A DNA stretch of 64,000 bases, taken from NCBI GenBank assembly GCA_001184205.1, contig LBMP01000001.1, positions 1,392,001 to 1,456,000 on the forward strand, read 5' to 3'. The translations under genes were made by a program, and so were the position numbers. The notes under the pieces were generated by a model. The model searched no databases. It was given only the letters and a program-made list of their open reading frames with translations, and was not told where the DNA came from. This document shows positions 24,586-33,316 of this stretch, piece by piece (position 1 is the first letter of the stretch; each line of letters opens with the position of its first letter). The stretch comes from Desulfocarbo indianensis. GTDB lineage: Bacteria; Desulfobacterota; Desulfarculia; Desulfarculales; Desulfarculaceae.

Positions 24586-26835
24586 TTAAATCAGGCTGAC
24601 CGGGTCCACGTCCACCACCAGGCGCACTCCCTTGGGCAGGCCGCCCAGCAGATGCCGGCCCAGGCGCAAGATGCCGGCCGCGGCGGAGGCGGTGGGCGAT
24701 TTCAAGAGCAACTGATAACGCCAGCGCCCCTGGCTGCGGGCGATGGGCGCCGGAGCCGGGCCCAGCACCTGGGCCCGGGGCTCCAGGCGGGCGCGGGCCT
24801 CTTCCAGCCGGCGGGCCAGGGCCTCGGCCGCGCGCTCGGCGGCGCTCTGCTCGCCGCCCTCCAGGCGCAGGCTCAAAAGCCGCATGAAAGGGGGGTAGCC
24901 CAGGGCCTGGCGCTCGGCCAATTCGGCGGCGTAAAAGGCCTCGGCGTCCTGCGCCAGGGCGGCGGCCAGGGAATGATGATAAGTATCGTAGGCTTGCACG
25001 ATCACGCGGCCGGGGCCGCCCTCGCGCCCGGCCCGGCCCGCCACCTGGGTGAGGAGGGTATAGGCCCTCTCGCCGGCCCGGAAATCGGGAATGGAAAGCG
25101 CCTGGTCGGCCATCAGCACCCCCACCAGGCTTATGAGGGGAAAGTGGTGGCCCTTGGTTATCATCTGGGTGCCCACCACCACGTCCACCTGATGCTCGCC
25201 GATTTGCTTGAGCACGCTGCGCAGCCCGGCCGGGTTGGCCGCGGTGTCGCTGTCCAGCCTGGTCACCCTCAGGCCGGGCATGAGCTCGGCCAGGGCCTCG
25301 GCCACGGCCTCGGTGCCCAGGCCCAGGGGCTTCATGTCGCCGGCCTCGGCCCCGCAGGAGGGGCAGGCCTGGGGGACCGGGCGCTGGTGGCCGCAGGTAT
25401 GGCAGACCAGGCGGCCGCGCCCCTCGGCCCGGTGCAGGGTCAGGCTTAGGGAACAGGCCGGGCAGCCCACGGTCTGGCCGCAGGCCGGGCAGAGCAGGGC
25501 CGGGGCGTAGCCGCGCCGGTTTAGGAAAAGGATGGCCTGGCGGCCTTGCCGCACGGTTTGCTTGAGGGCCTCGTGCAGGCGGGGGCTGAGGAAGCCGCCC
25601 CGCAGCTTTCCCGCCCGGCGCATGTCCACCACCTCCATCACGGGCAGCGCCGCGTCCTTCACCCGGCGGGGCAGGTGCAAAAGGGTCAGCTCGCCTTGCT
25701 GGGCCCTTTGCCAGGTGGTCACCGCCGGGGTGGCGCTGCCCAGGATCACGGCGGCCTTTTGCTCCTGGCCCCGCAAGAGGGCCAGGTCGCGGGCGTGGTA
25801 GCGCAGGCGGTCTTCCTGCTTGTAGGCCTCGTCCTGCTCCTCGTCCACGCAGATCACCCCCAGATCGCTTAGGGGCGCGAACACCGCCGAGCGCGCGCCC
25901 ACCACCACCCTGGCCCGGCCCGAGGCGATGGCCTGCCACTGACCGCGCCGCTGGGCCGGGGAAAGGCCGGAATGCAATACCGCCACCTGCTCCGCGCCCA
26001 AGCGGTCCCGCAAGAGGCCCTCCAGGCGCAGGGCCAGGCCTATCTCGGGCGTGAGCACCAAAGCGCCGCGGCCTTTTTGGAGGGCGGTCTCGCAGGCGCG
26101 CACGTATAGCTCGGTCTTGCCGCTGCCGGTCACGCCGTAGAGCAAAAAAGGCGCGAAGCCGGGGGCTTGCAGGGCCGGCTCCAACTCGGCCCAGGCCGCG
26201 GACTGGTCCGGGGTGAGACGCTCCGGCCGGGGTTCCGGCCAAAGGGGGCGGCCCAAGAGGTCGCGCACCAGGGGCCTGTGGCTCATGGCCACCCAGCCGG
26301 CGGCCTCCAGGCCGGTCAACAGGGCCTTGGCCCTGGGCCAGCGCTCCTTGAGCCTGGGCAGGGCCTGGGGGCCCTCTTCCCGCAAAAAGGCCAATAACCG
26401 GGCCGCCTGGCTGCCCGGCTTGGGGGCCTGATCGGCCCGGCCCTGGCGGGCGCTGGCCAGGATCACCCGGCTCCAGCGGGGCTGGGCCGCCTGCTTGTCC
26501 GCGCCCAGGCCGGCGGGCAGGGCCCAGGCCAGAACCTGGCCCAGGGGAGCCTGGTAGTAGGCCGCCGCCCGCACAAAGAAGTTCTTCAGCTCGGGCGGCA
26601 GGGCCTGGCCGCTGGCGGGGTCGTCGATCACGTCGGACACCGGCTTCAGATCATCGGACTGGCCGGGTTCGGGCGCGCTCAAGGCGAAGCCCAGGCGCGG
26701 CCGGCCGCGCACCGGCACCCAGAGCCGGGTGAGCGGCTGGATGAGGCGGGCCAAATCCTGGGGCGCCCGGTAGGTCAGGGCGTGCCACACCGGCGCGGCC
26801 ACGGCCACTTCCACGCTGAGGGTCGGGGTTGTCAT
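24586..26835 (-). CDS. priA: Primosomal replication protein N' (PriA helicase)
   Basis: A 749-residue superfamily 2 helicase with the PriA layout. A 3' DNA-binding and winged-helix N-terminal part (about 1-200) is followed by Walker A in LYGVTGSGKTELY (Lys240), motif II VDEEQDEAYKQE (331-334), the eight-cysteine zinc insert (LCPACGQTVGCPACS, then CHTCG and CPSCG), the second RecA-like domain with QMITKGHHFP, and a C-terminal domain. Motif II normally reads DEEH in PriA; here it is DEEQ. PriA reloads the replisome at stalled forks. It appears monocistronic. Confidence 0.96.
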   Translation of the reverse strand: MTTPTLSVEVAVAAPVWHALTYRAPQDLARLIQPLTRLWVPVRGRPRLGFALSAPEPGQSDDLKPVSDVIDDPASGQALPPELKNFFVRAAAYYQAPLGQVLAWALPAGLGADKQAAQPRWSRVILASARQGRADQAPKPGSQAARLLAFLREEGPQALPRLKERWPRAKALLTGLEAAGWVAMSHRPLVRDLLGRPLWPEPRPERLTPDQSAAWAELEPALQAPGFAPFLLYGVTGSGKTELYVRACETALQKGRGALVLTPEIGLALRLEGLLRDRLGAEQVAVLHSGLSPAQRRGQWQAIASGRARVVVGARSAVFAPLSDLGVICVDEEQDEAYKQEDRLRYHARDLALLRGQEQKAAVILGSATPAVTTWQRAQQGELTLLHLPRRVKDAALPVMEVVDMRRAGKLRGGFLSPRLHEALKQTVRQGRQAILFLNRRGYAPALLCPACGQTVGCPACSLSLTLHRAEGRGRLVCHTCGHQRPVPQACPSCGAEAGDMKPLGLGTEAVAEALAELMPGLRVTRLDSDTAANPAGLRSVLKQIGEHQVDVVVGTQMITKGHHFPLISLVGVLMADQALSIPDFRAGERAYTLLTQVAGRAGREGGPGRVIVQAYDTYHHSLAAALAQDAEAFYAAELAERQALGYPPFMRLLSLRLEGGEQSAAERAAEALARRLEEARARLEPRAQVLGPAPAPIARSQGRWRYQLLLKSPTASAAAGILRLGRHLLGGLPKGVRLVVDVDPVSLI

Positions 26836-26916
26836 GGCCTTAATTTAGCACGGGGAGCGCCGGGGGGAAACGGCGGGGGCGGTGGATGAACCATCCCCCG
26901 CGGGCGGTTCTTTTGA

Positions 26917-28260
26917 TTACAGGTCCAGCTTGGTCAGGCGGGACGCCCAGGTCATGAATCCCTTGCGGTTTTCCTGCTGGGCCATGGCCTTGAGGGCCTG
27001 GACGGTGTTGGCGCTGGATTTCCAGGAATTGATGGGCTTTTTTTGCTGGCGCTGGATAAAGGCGGTATCCACCAGGAAATTAAGGTCGCCTTGAATGGGC
27101 TGGAAATACAGGAAGCCCTTTTTCACGGCCAAGGGCATGGCCAGTCCGTTTTCGCGCACCTGGGTCAGGGCTATGGAGGGGAAGGGGTAGTGGTTTACGT
27201 TCTTATTTAAGTAGGTGATCTGGCCGTTGTCCAGCCCGGCCAATTGGAACGACTCGATCATGACGTCGCGGCCCAATTCCGGGTCCCAGGCGCAAAGCCC
27301 GCCTTTTTGGGGATTGTCCGGATTGTTGGCCACCACCTCCATGACCATGCGGGCCCCCTGCTCGCCCAGCTTCAGGGCGGCGGCCAGGCCCTCCAGGTCC
27401 AGGGACTGGCCCAGATAGTCCAGGTCCTCGATGTTGAAGGATACCTTGTCCTCGAATTCGCCCAGGATCTGGCGGTATTCCGCCCAGGTGAGATAGCTGG
27501 GCCGCCCCGAATCGGAAAGGCGGAACACCTGGTGGTCCATGGCGGTCTGCATGAGCATCTGGCCGTGGTTGTGCAGCCGCCGGGGGGAGGCGGTGTCGTA
27601 GAACCAGCCGCCGGCGCGGCGGGATATGCCGTGGAAATCCTGCTGCACCATGAACAGCACCCTGGGCCGCGAAAAGCCGTAATAATTGGCCTCCTGGAAA
27701 TCGTGCAGGATGGCCTCCCAGGAGGCCTGGTTCACGATGACCAGCAGGGTCTGCCGAGCCAGGACCTCGGCCGGCTCGCGCCCGGTCCGTTCGGCCAATT
27801 TACTGAGATCCCAGGCCAATTGCAGCATGTGCCGCCGGCCCAGGCTCATGGAGCGCATGCTGTCCGGGTCCACCGGGATTTTATAGCCTCCGCCCAGCAG
27901 ACGGGTGAGCGTCTTGGGGCTCAAATCCAGACGGGGATTGATGAGGTATTTGGTGCCCAGGCCCAGGCGGGTGGCCTCGCCGGCGCAGGTGTGCTCCATG
28001 AGCACCAGACCGTCCAGGAGCGCGGCCTCCGCCCTGGCCAGGTCGGCCTCCCCGGCTAAGTTCTCATCCAATATCTTTATATTCTTGGGGTCTTGTAAAG
28101 AAGCCAGGCGGGGGTATTTGTTAAGTTCATCCTCTTGGCCGGCCACCTTTTCCACGCTGGCGAATCGGGACAAGCGGTCCCGGCATATTTGCAGGCAAGT
28201 CTGAATATAGGTGGGGAAATCCTTTAAATCGATTTTCTGCGGCTGAGCTGGGTCAAGCAT
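26917..28260 (-). CDS. Uncharacterised 447-residue protein, weakly UDP-sugar pyrophosphorylase-like
   Basis: I do not recognise this as an assigned family. Residues about 92-112 read MEHTCAGEATRLGLGTKYLI, which has the spacing of the GG-x-GTRLG-x-x-xPK nucleotide loop of UDP-sugar pyrophosphorylases but with altered residues. Further on, RVLFMVQQDFHG, a central NIEDLDYLG and VANNPDNPQKGGLCAWD occur in the order expected for that fold (compare the KGG-L element). The protein is soluble, with no signal peptide or membrane segment. It sits alone on the minus strand between priA and the phosphatase-like gene. A sugar-1-phosphate nucleotidyltransferase, or a derived inactive form, is the best guess. 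Confidence 0.6.
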   Translation of the reverse strand: MLDPAQPQKIDLKDFPTYIQTCLQICRDRLSRFASVEKVAGQEDELNKYPRLASLQDPKNIKILDENLAGEADLARAEAALLDGLVLMEHTCAGEATRLGLGTKYLINPRLDLSPKTLTRLLGGGYKIPVDPDSMRSMSLGRRHMLQLAWDLSKLAERTGREPAEVLARQTLLVIVNQASWEAILHDFQEANYYGFSRPRVLFMVQQDFHGISRRAGGWFYDTASPRRLHNHGQMLMQTAMDHQVFRLSDSGRPSYLTWAEYRQILGEFEDKVSFNIEDLDYLGQSLDLEGLAAALKLGEQGARMVMEVVANNPDNPQKGGLCAWDPELGRDVMIESFQLAGLDNGQITYLNKNVNHYPFPSIALTQVRENGLAMPLAVKKGFLYFQPIQGDLNFLVDTAFIQRQQKKPINSWKSSANTVQALKAMAQQENRKGFMTWASRLTKLDL

Positions 28261-28389
28261 TCAATAATCCTCTCCATTGCCAGAGCGGCTGGAACCGTGC
28301 GGCCGGCAGGGGCGGCTGGGAAGGGTCGCTTCGGGAGCGGCGGGACGGCGGGGCGTTGCACCCTTGTGACACCAATATTGTAGGCTAGT

Positions 28390-29748
28390 TTAACGCGAAC
28401 CAGTCCCGTGAAGCAAATCCAAGCAATTCTCCAGGCCCAGCCAAGAGGACATCAAGCCATACAAGCCACTTATATCGCATGGTAAATCATCGCCAAGCCC
28501 CTGTCCCAGCCACAGGGCCAGGGCCCCCTGCGGCCGGTGGGTGCCGGTGAGATGGCTCAAGCCGAACACCGCGCCCCTGCCCAGGCCGGCGCGCAGGGAA
28601 AAACCAGGCGCGGCCTGGGCCACCAGATCGGGCCCCTCCAGGGCGTGGGGGCCTTGGTAAAGCTCGTCCCTGCCATGCACCTGGGCCACCGGCCGAGCGG
28701 TCGCCACGCTCAGCCCGTCACCGGTCCTGGCGATTTGCCTGTAGGTCAACTCACTGAGTTGGCTGGCGATTTCCCGGCAGAGCGCCTCGGCCTCCGGGCC
28801 GGGGTGCAGGCGGCCCTGGGGGAAGCGTCCGGCGTAGTGCAGATAGATGCGGCCGGGGTCCAGGGCCAGGGCCCGGCTCTGGGGCAGGATGCGTTCGGCG
28901 CCGGCCGGCCCTTCCACCATGAGATAGCCGCGCTCCATGAGCCAGGGATTGAGATAGACCTCCGAACGGATGGGGCCGAAGGCGTGATCCGCGGCAATCA
29001 GGAAGGCGGTTTCGCCGGATTGCACCGCTGGCCGTAACTCGCGCCACAGCTCGCCGATAAAGCCGTCGATTTGCCGGTATATGGCCAGGGCGGCCTCGGC
29101 CAGGGGATGCTCCGGCTCCCACAGGGCGGGCCACAGAAAATGGTTTATGCGGTCGCTGTCGGTGATAACCGCGCAGAAAAGCTCCCAATCCTCCCGCCAG
29201 AGCTCGCGGAACATGGCCAGCCGGGTTTCCAGGGCCCGGCCCACGTCCAGGGCCAGGGCCGCCGGGTCCTCGCGGCCCTTGTCCAGGTCGGCCTCGGGCC
29301 GGTAGCCCAGGGCCTCCAGGCGGGGCAGCAGGGCCGGGGGATGGGTGGCGCGGCTCAGCTCCGGGGCCACGAAGCCGCTCACCATGACGCCGTTGATGGC
29401 CGTGGCCGGGTAAGTCAGCGGCACGTTGAGCACCACCGAGCGCCGGCCGGCCCGGCTGAGGCGCTCCCACAGGCGCGGCGCGCGCACCGCGTTGGAATCC
29501 ACCGGGCTCACCGCATAGGAGCCGGGCTTATGGTGGCCGAAGCCGAAAACGCCGTGTTGGCCAGGGTTGGCTCCGCTGAACATGGTGGTCCAGCACACCG
29601 GCGAGACTTCCGGCAGGGGCGAATCCGTGGCCCAGGCGCGCCCCTGGGCCATGAGTTCGCCCAGATGGGGCATCACTCCCCGGGCGGCCAAGGCCTGGGC
29701 CAGGTCCAGGCCCACCCCGTCCAGGCCCAGAAAAACTAGTCTCCCCAC
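28390..29748 (-). CDS. Alkaline-phosphatase-superfamily protein (type I phosphodiesterase/nucleotide pyrophosphatase-like)
   Basis: A GTG start at 29748, overlapping the deoC stop by 13 nt, gives 452 residues (VGRLVFLGLDGVGLDLAQ). A much longer open frame reaches upstream only because it shadows deoC. Metal and nucleophile sites are visible: LGLDGVG (first Asp), SPVCWTTMFSGANPGQHGVF (nucleophilic Thr and PGxHG), ITDSDRINHFLW (Asp and His) and AADHAFGP (Asp-His). The family hydrolyses phosphodiesters or phosphomonoesters with two zinc ions. There is no signal peptide, so it should act in the cytoplasm. Coupling to deoC hints at nucleotide or pentose phosphate turnover. Confidence 0.85.
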   Translation of the reverse strand: MGRLVFLGLDGVGLDLAQALAARGVMPHLGELMAQGRAWATDSPLPEVSPVCWTTMFSGANPGQHGVFGFGHHKPGSYAVSPVDSNAVRAPRLWERLSRAGRRSVVLNVPLTYPATAINGVMVSGFVAPELSRATHPPALLPRLEALGYRPEADLDKGREDPAALALDVGRALETRLAMFRELWREDWELFCAVITDSDRINHFLWPALWEPEHPLAEAALAIYRQIDGFIGELWRELRPAVQSGETAFLIAADHAFGPIRSEVYLNPWLMERGYLMVEGPAGAERILPQSRALALDPGRIYLHYAGRFPQGRLHPGPEAEALCREIASQLSELTYRQIARTGDGLSVATARPVAQVHGRDELYQGPHALEGPDLVAQAAPGFSLRAGLGRGAVFGLSHLTGTHRPQGALALWLGQGLGDDLPCDISGLYGLMSSWLGLENCLDLLHGTGSR

Positions 29749-30635
29749 TGGGCGCGCGCCTCCTGATAGATGGCCCAGCTGGCGCTGGCCCCCAGGCGGT
29801 CGGCCCCGGCCGCCAACAGGGCCAGGGCGTTTTCCAGGGTCTTTATGCCGCCCGCGGCCTTGACCTTCAGCCGGGGAGCGCCGGCCGCCTTTAAGATGCC
29901 CACCTCGGCCGGGGTGGCCGGGCCGAAAAAGCCCGAGCCGGTTTTCAGAAAGGCGGCGCCGCTGTCCAGCAGGGCCCCGGCGGCCCTTGCGCTCAACTCG
30001 GGACCCAGGGCCGAGGTCTCCAGAATCACCTTGACCGCCTGCGGCTCCACCGCCCGGACCACGGCGGCCATTTCCTCCACCGCCGCGGCCAGGCCGCCGC
30101 AGAGGGCCAGGCCCCGGTTGAAGACCACGTCTATTTCCGTGGCCCCGGCCTCCACCAGGCTTGCCGCCTCGCCGGCCTTGGCCGGGCCGGTCTCGAAGCC
30201 CAGGGGAAAGCCCGCCACCGAGCAGACGGCGGTGCGGCTGCCGGCCAGCAAGCGGGCCGCGCGGGAGGTGAGCCAGGGCGGAATGCAGGCCGCCGCCGCG
30301 CCCATGGCCAGGCATTCCCGGATATGCCGCTCCAGCTCGGCCGGGCCGGCCAGGGGGTCCAGGAGGGTGTGGTCCAGGCAGGCCGCCAAGTCGGCCGGGC
30401 TCATGCCCTGGGCCACCACCTGGCCCGCCAGCTCGGCGTCTATCTCCCGGGCCCGGGCCAGCCATTCTTCCTCCACGAAAAGGCGGCCGTAGCCCTTTTG
30501 GCTTACGAACAGGCCGTCGTAGGCCGTGTCCTCAAAGGTGCGCAAGAGGTGCGGCACCCCATGCTCCTCCAGGGCCTGGGTCCAGAGATCGGCCTGGAAG
30601 CGGTCGTCCAGATCGCGCAAAAGCACCATGGGCAT
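29736..30635 (-). CDS. deoC: Deoxyribose-phosphate aldolase with N-terminal DUF2007-like domain
   Basis: The start at 30635 follows AAGGAG and gives 299 residues, about 75 more than a plain DeoC. Residues 1-66 (PMVLLRDLDDRFQADLW onward) resemble the DUF2007 putative signal-transducing domain, with its EEHGVPHLL pattern. The aldolase follows: CLDHTLLDP, SVAGFPLGF, EIDVVFN, VKVILETSALG, and FLKTGSGFFG with the Schiff-base Lys (KTSTGF in most DeoC). It cleaves 2-deoxyribose 5-phosphate to glyceraldehyde 3-phosphate and acetaldehyde. The phosphatase-like gene overlaps its end by 13 nt. The fusion suggests regulation of the aldolase by the small domain. Confidence 0.9.
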   Translation of the reverse strand: MPMVLLRDLDDRFQADLWTQALEEHGVPHLLRTFEDTAYDGLFVSQKGYGRLFVEEEWLARAREIDAELAGQVVAQGMSPADLAACLDHTLLDPLAGPAELERHIRECLAMGAAAACIPPWLTSRAARLLAGSRTAVCSVAGFPLGFETGPAKAGEAASLVEAGATEIDVVFNRGLALCGGLAAAVEEMAAVVRAVEPQAVKVILETSALGPELSARAAGALLDSGAAFLKTGSGFFGPATPAEVGILKAAGAPRLKVKAAGGIKTLENALALLAAGADRLGASASWAIYQEARAQWGD

Positions 30636-30968
30636 GCAAGGCTCCTTGGCAAGGCCGGCGGCGGCGCCTCCGGCTCGTGGTTCGCCTTCACTATAACCGT
30701 TAGCCGCGGGCATTGCGATAAGCCGGCCGAACCGCGCCTGGGGCCGGGTTTTTTCCCGCCATGGCGCGGCCCGAGGTAGGGTCGCCACCCGGCCGAATAC
30801 GGGTTTTCCCCCATGGCGGGCGGCGGGCCTGGCTAACTAACATGGACTCGTGGCAGAATTAGATACATGGCGTTTTAGCGAAATCCGTAAAAACCGGCGC
30901 GGGCATCACCGAGAGCGCGGACCGAAGTTTTGCCGGCAAGCCCCCTTGTCAGCGAAAGGAGCTCGAGG
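30636..30968. other. Intergenic region between divergent deoC and acyl-CoA synthetase genes
   Basis: Roughly 330 nt with no gene-like frame. It must carry the promoters of both genes. I could not identify a convincing -35/-10 or a sigma54 (TGGCAC-N5-TTGC) element. The only clear signal is the AAAGGAG ribosome-binding site at the right edge before 30969. Confidence 0.4.
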
Positions 30969-32867
30969 ATGGGGAATTATGCTGAGGTGTTTAGGAGAAG
31001 CATCGAGGACCCCAATGGCTTTTGGGGGGAGGCCGCGGAAAAGATATCCTGGTACAAGAAATGGGACAAGGTGCTGGACGACAGCAACCAGCCCTTCTAC
31101 CGCTGGTTCACCGGGGGCGAGCTGAACACCTGCTACAACTGCCTGGACCGCCACGTGGAGGGCGGCCGGGGAGACCAGGCGGCCATAATCTACGACAGCC
31201 CCGTCACCGACACCAAGCAGACCATCAGCTACCGCGAGCTTCTGGACCAGGTGAGCCGTTTCGCCGGCGGGCTCAAAAGCCTGGGAGTGGTCAAGGGCGA
31301 CACCGTGGTGATCTACATGCCCATGGTGCCCCAGGCCCTGGTGGCCATGCTGGCCTGCGCCCGTCTGGGCGCGGTGCATTCGGTGGTGTTCGGCGGATTC
31401 GCGCCCAAGGAACTGGCCGTGCGCATCGACGACGCCAAACCCAAGGTCATGATCAGCGCCTCCTGCGGCATAGAGGGGAAAAAGGTGATCCCCTACAAGC
31501 CGCTTCTGGACAAGGCCATCGATCTGGCCAAGCACAAGCCCGCCAATTGCGTGATTTTAAAAAGGCCCCAGGTCGAGGCCGAGCTGACCCCCGGCCGCGA
31601 CCTGGACTGGGACCAGCTCGCGGCCTCGGCCCAGCCCGCGCCCTGTGAAATCGTTAAAGCCACCGATCCCCTCTACATCCTCTACACCTCCGGCACCACC
31701 GGCATGCCCAAGGGCATCGTGCGCGACAACGGCGGCCACGCGGTGGCGCTCTATTGGACCATGAGCCACCTCTACGACGTGAATCCCGGCGACGTCTACT
31801 GGGCGGCCTCGGACGTGGGCTGGGTGGTGGGCCATTCCTACATCGTGTACGCCCCCCTGCTCTACGGCTGCACCACCATCGTGTTCGAGGGCAAGCCGGT
31901 GGGCACCCCCGATCCGGGCGCTTTCTGGCGGGTGATCAGCGAGCACGGGGTCAAGGTGCTGTTCACCGCGCCCACCGCCTTCCGGGCCATCAAGCGCGAG
32001 GATTCCCAGGGCGCCTACCTAAAGAAATACGATATCAGCGGCTTCCAGGCGCTCTACCTGGCCGGCGAGCGCACCGACCCCGACACCTATCACTGGGCGT
32101 CCGACATGCTGAACCGGCCGGTGATAGACCATTGGTGGCAGACCGAGACCGCCTGGAGCATCTGCGGCAATTTCCGGGGCATAGAGCTCCTGCCGGTGAA
32201 GCCGGGCAGCGCCACCAAGCCGGCCCCCGGCTTCGACGTGAAAATCCTTTCCCCCGAAAGCCAGGAGCTGGGCCCCGACCAGCCCGGCGTGGTGGCGGTG
32301 AAGCTGCCCCTGCCGCCTGCCTGCCTGCCCACCCTCTGGCACAACGACGAGCGCTTCCTGCAATCCTATCTGAAGCCCTTCCCCGGCTATTACTTCACCG
32401 GCGACGAGGGCTATCACGACGAGGACGGCTACGTGTTCATCATGGGCCGGGTGGACGACGTCATAAACGTGGCCGGCCACCGGCTTTCCACCGGGGCCAT
32501 GGAGGAGGTGATCGCCACCCACAAGGCCGTGGCCGAGTGCGCGGTCATGGGCGCGGCCGACGACTTCAAGGGCCAGTTGCCGGTGGGCTTGGTGGTGCTG
32601 AAGGCGGGAGTGGCGCAGGACCCCGAGGAGATCAGAAAGGAACTCGTCCAGATGGTGCGGGAGCAGATCGGCGCCATCGCCTCCTTCAAGTCCGTGGCCA
32701 TCGTGCCCCGCCTGCCCAAGACCCGCTCGGGCAAGATATTGCGCGGCACCATGCGGAAAATCGCCGACGGGGCCCAGTTCTCGGTGCCTTCCACCATCGA
32801 CGACCCGGCCACCCTGGGCGAGATCGAGGAGGCCTTGAAGACCATAGGCTACGCCAAGAAAAAGTGA
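30969..32867 (+). CDS. prpE: Propionyl-/acetyl-CoA synthetase (AMP-forming), PrpE-like
   Basis: The ATG at 30969 behind AAAGGAG gives 632 residues. AMP-forming acyl-CoA synthetase motifs are LYTSGTTGMPKGIVRDNGGH (P-loop-like A3), WWQTETAW (A5), YYFTGDEGYHDEDGY and the catalytic Lys in [16 protein letters not shown]. The N-terminal ACAS domain (YAEVFRRSIEDPNGFW) is present. Ending at 632 residues with RDNGGHAVAL points to the PrpE (propionyl-CoA synthetase) branch rather than Acs. It activates propionate or acetate with ATP and CoA. It leads the acetate-type cluster that continues to about 49,100, which also carries a true acs at 43002. Confidence 0.9.
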   Translation: MGNYAEVFRRSIEDPNGFWGEAAEKISWYKKWDKVLDDSNQPFYRWFTGGELNTCYNCLDRHVEGGRGDQAAIIYDSPVTDTKQTISYRELLDQVSRFAGGLKSLGVVKGDTVVIYMPMVPQALVAMLACARLGAVHSVVFGGFAPKELAVRIDDAKPKVMISASCGIEGKKVIPYKPLLDKAIDLAKHKPANCVILKRPQVEAELTPGRDLDWDQLAASAQPAPCEIVKATDPLYILYTSGTTGMPKGIVRDNGGHAVALYWTMSHLYDVNPGDVYWAASDVGWVVGHSYIVYAPLLYGCTTIVFEGKPVGTPDPGAFWRVISEHGVKVLFTAPTAFRAIKREDSQGAYLKKYDISGFQALYLAGERTDPDTYHWASDMLNRPVIDHWWQTETAWSICGNFRGIELLPVKPGSATKPAPGFDVKILSPESQELGPDQPGVVAVKLPLPPACLPTLWHNDERFLQSYLKPFPGYYFTGDEGYHDEDGYVFIMGRVDDVINVAGHRLSTGAMEEVIATHKAVAECAVMGAADDFKGQLPVGLVVLKAGVAQDPEEIRKELVQMVREQIGAIASFKSVAIVPRLPKTRSGKILRGTMRKIADGAQFSVPSTIDDPATLGEIEEALKTIGYAKKK

Positions 32868-32935
32868 CGCGGGTCCCGGCGACCGCCGGAACCCGCGGCG
32901 CCGGGCGCTCCGCTCCCAGGGGGGGCGGAGCGCCC
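32868..32935 (+). terminator. Two consecutive GC-rich hairpins after prpE
   Basis: A first hairpin at 32868-32897 (CGCGGGT with ACCCGCG) is followed by GGGCGCTCCGC (32903-32913) pairing with GCGGAGCGCCC (32925-32935). No T tract follows, so these may be Rho-assisted termination or mRNA 3'-end protection structures. Confidence 0.5.
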
Positions 32936-33031
32936 CGTGGCAAGGCGTTTCCCTCCAGGCAGCCAGCCTCTATCAAAAAGCCCGCCGAGTTGCTACAATC
33001 AAAAAGTCTTCCCTGGGGTGGGGATTAAGAA

Positions 33032-33316
33032 ATGAAAGGCTTCGTCACCGCCAAACTCAATGGATTGGGGCAATTCGGCCGGCGCGTGCAACGCGTGTTC
33101 ACGCGGCCCGCTTTCCGGGTGGTGGTGTTGGTCTTGTCCTTGGCGCTCCTGTTCTGGCCGTTCATGCCCCATCCCCGGCAATTCAGCGGGCGCTTTTTGT
33201 TTTTCTTCTTTTTCGGCGCTTGGTTGGGAATCGTGGTCTTGCTCTTCGGCATGGGCCTTAGCCAAACCCACCGGCGCAAAAGCGGGGCGGGCGGCAAGGC
33301 CCCCGGTGCGCGCTGA
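33032..33316 (+). CDS. Small two-helix membrane protein
   Basis: A 94-residue protein: a basic, amphipathic N-terminus (KGFVTAKLNGLGQFGRRVQ), a first hydrophobic helix (VVVLVLSLALLFWPFM), a short loop, a second helix rich in Phe (FLFFFFFGAWLGIVVLLFGM) and a basic C-terminus. I do not recognise a named family. Its TGA overlaps the ATG of the SLC5 kinase (TGATG at 33314-33318), so the two are translationally coupled. A role as an accessory subunit or stabiliser of the kinase's transporter domain is an inference. Similar small proteins do precede SLC5 symporters, as DUF4212 does at 37701. Confidence 0.8.
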   Translation: MKGFVTAKLNGLGQFGRRVQRVFTRPAFRVVVLVLSLALLFWPFMPHPRQFSGRFLFFFFFGAWLGIVVLLFGMGLSQTHRRKSGAGGKAPGAR

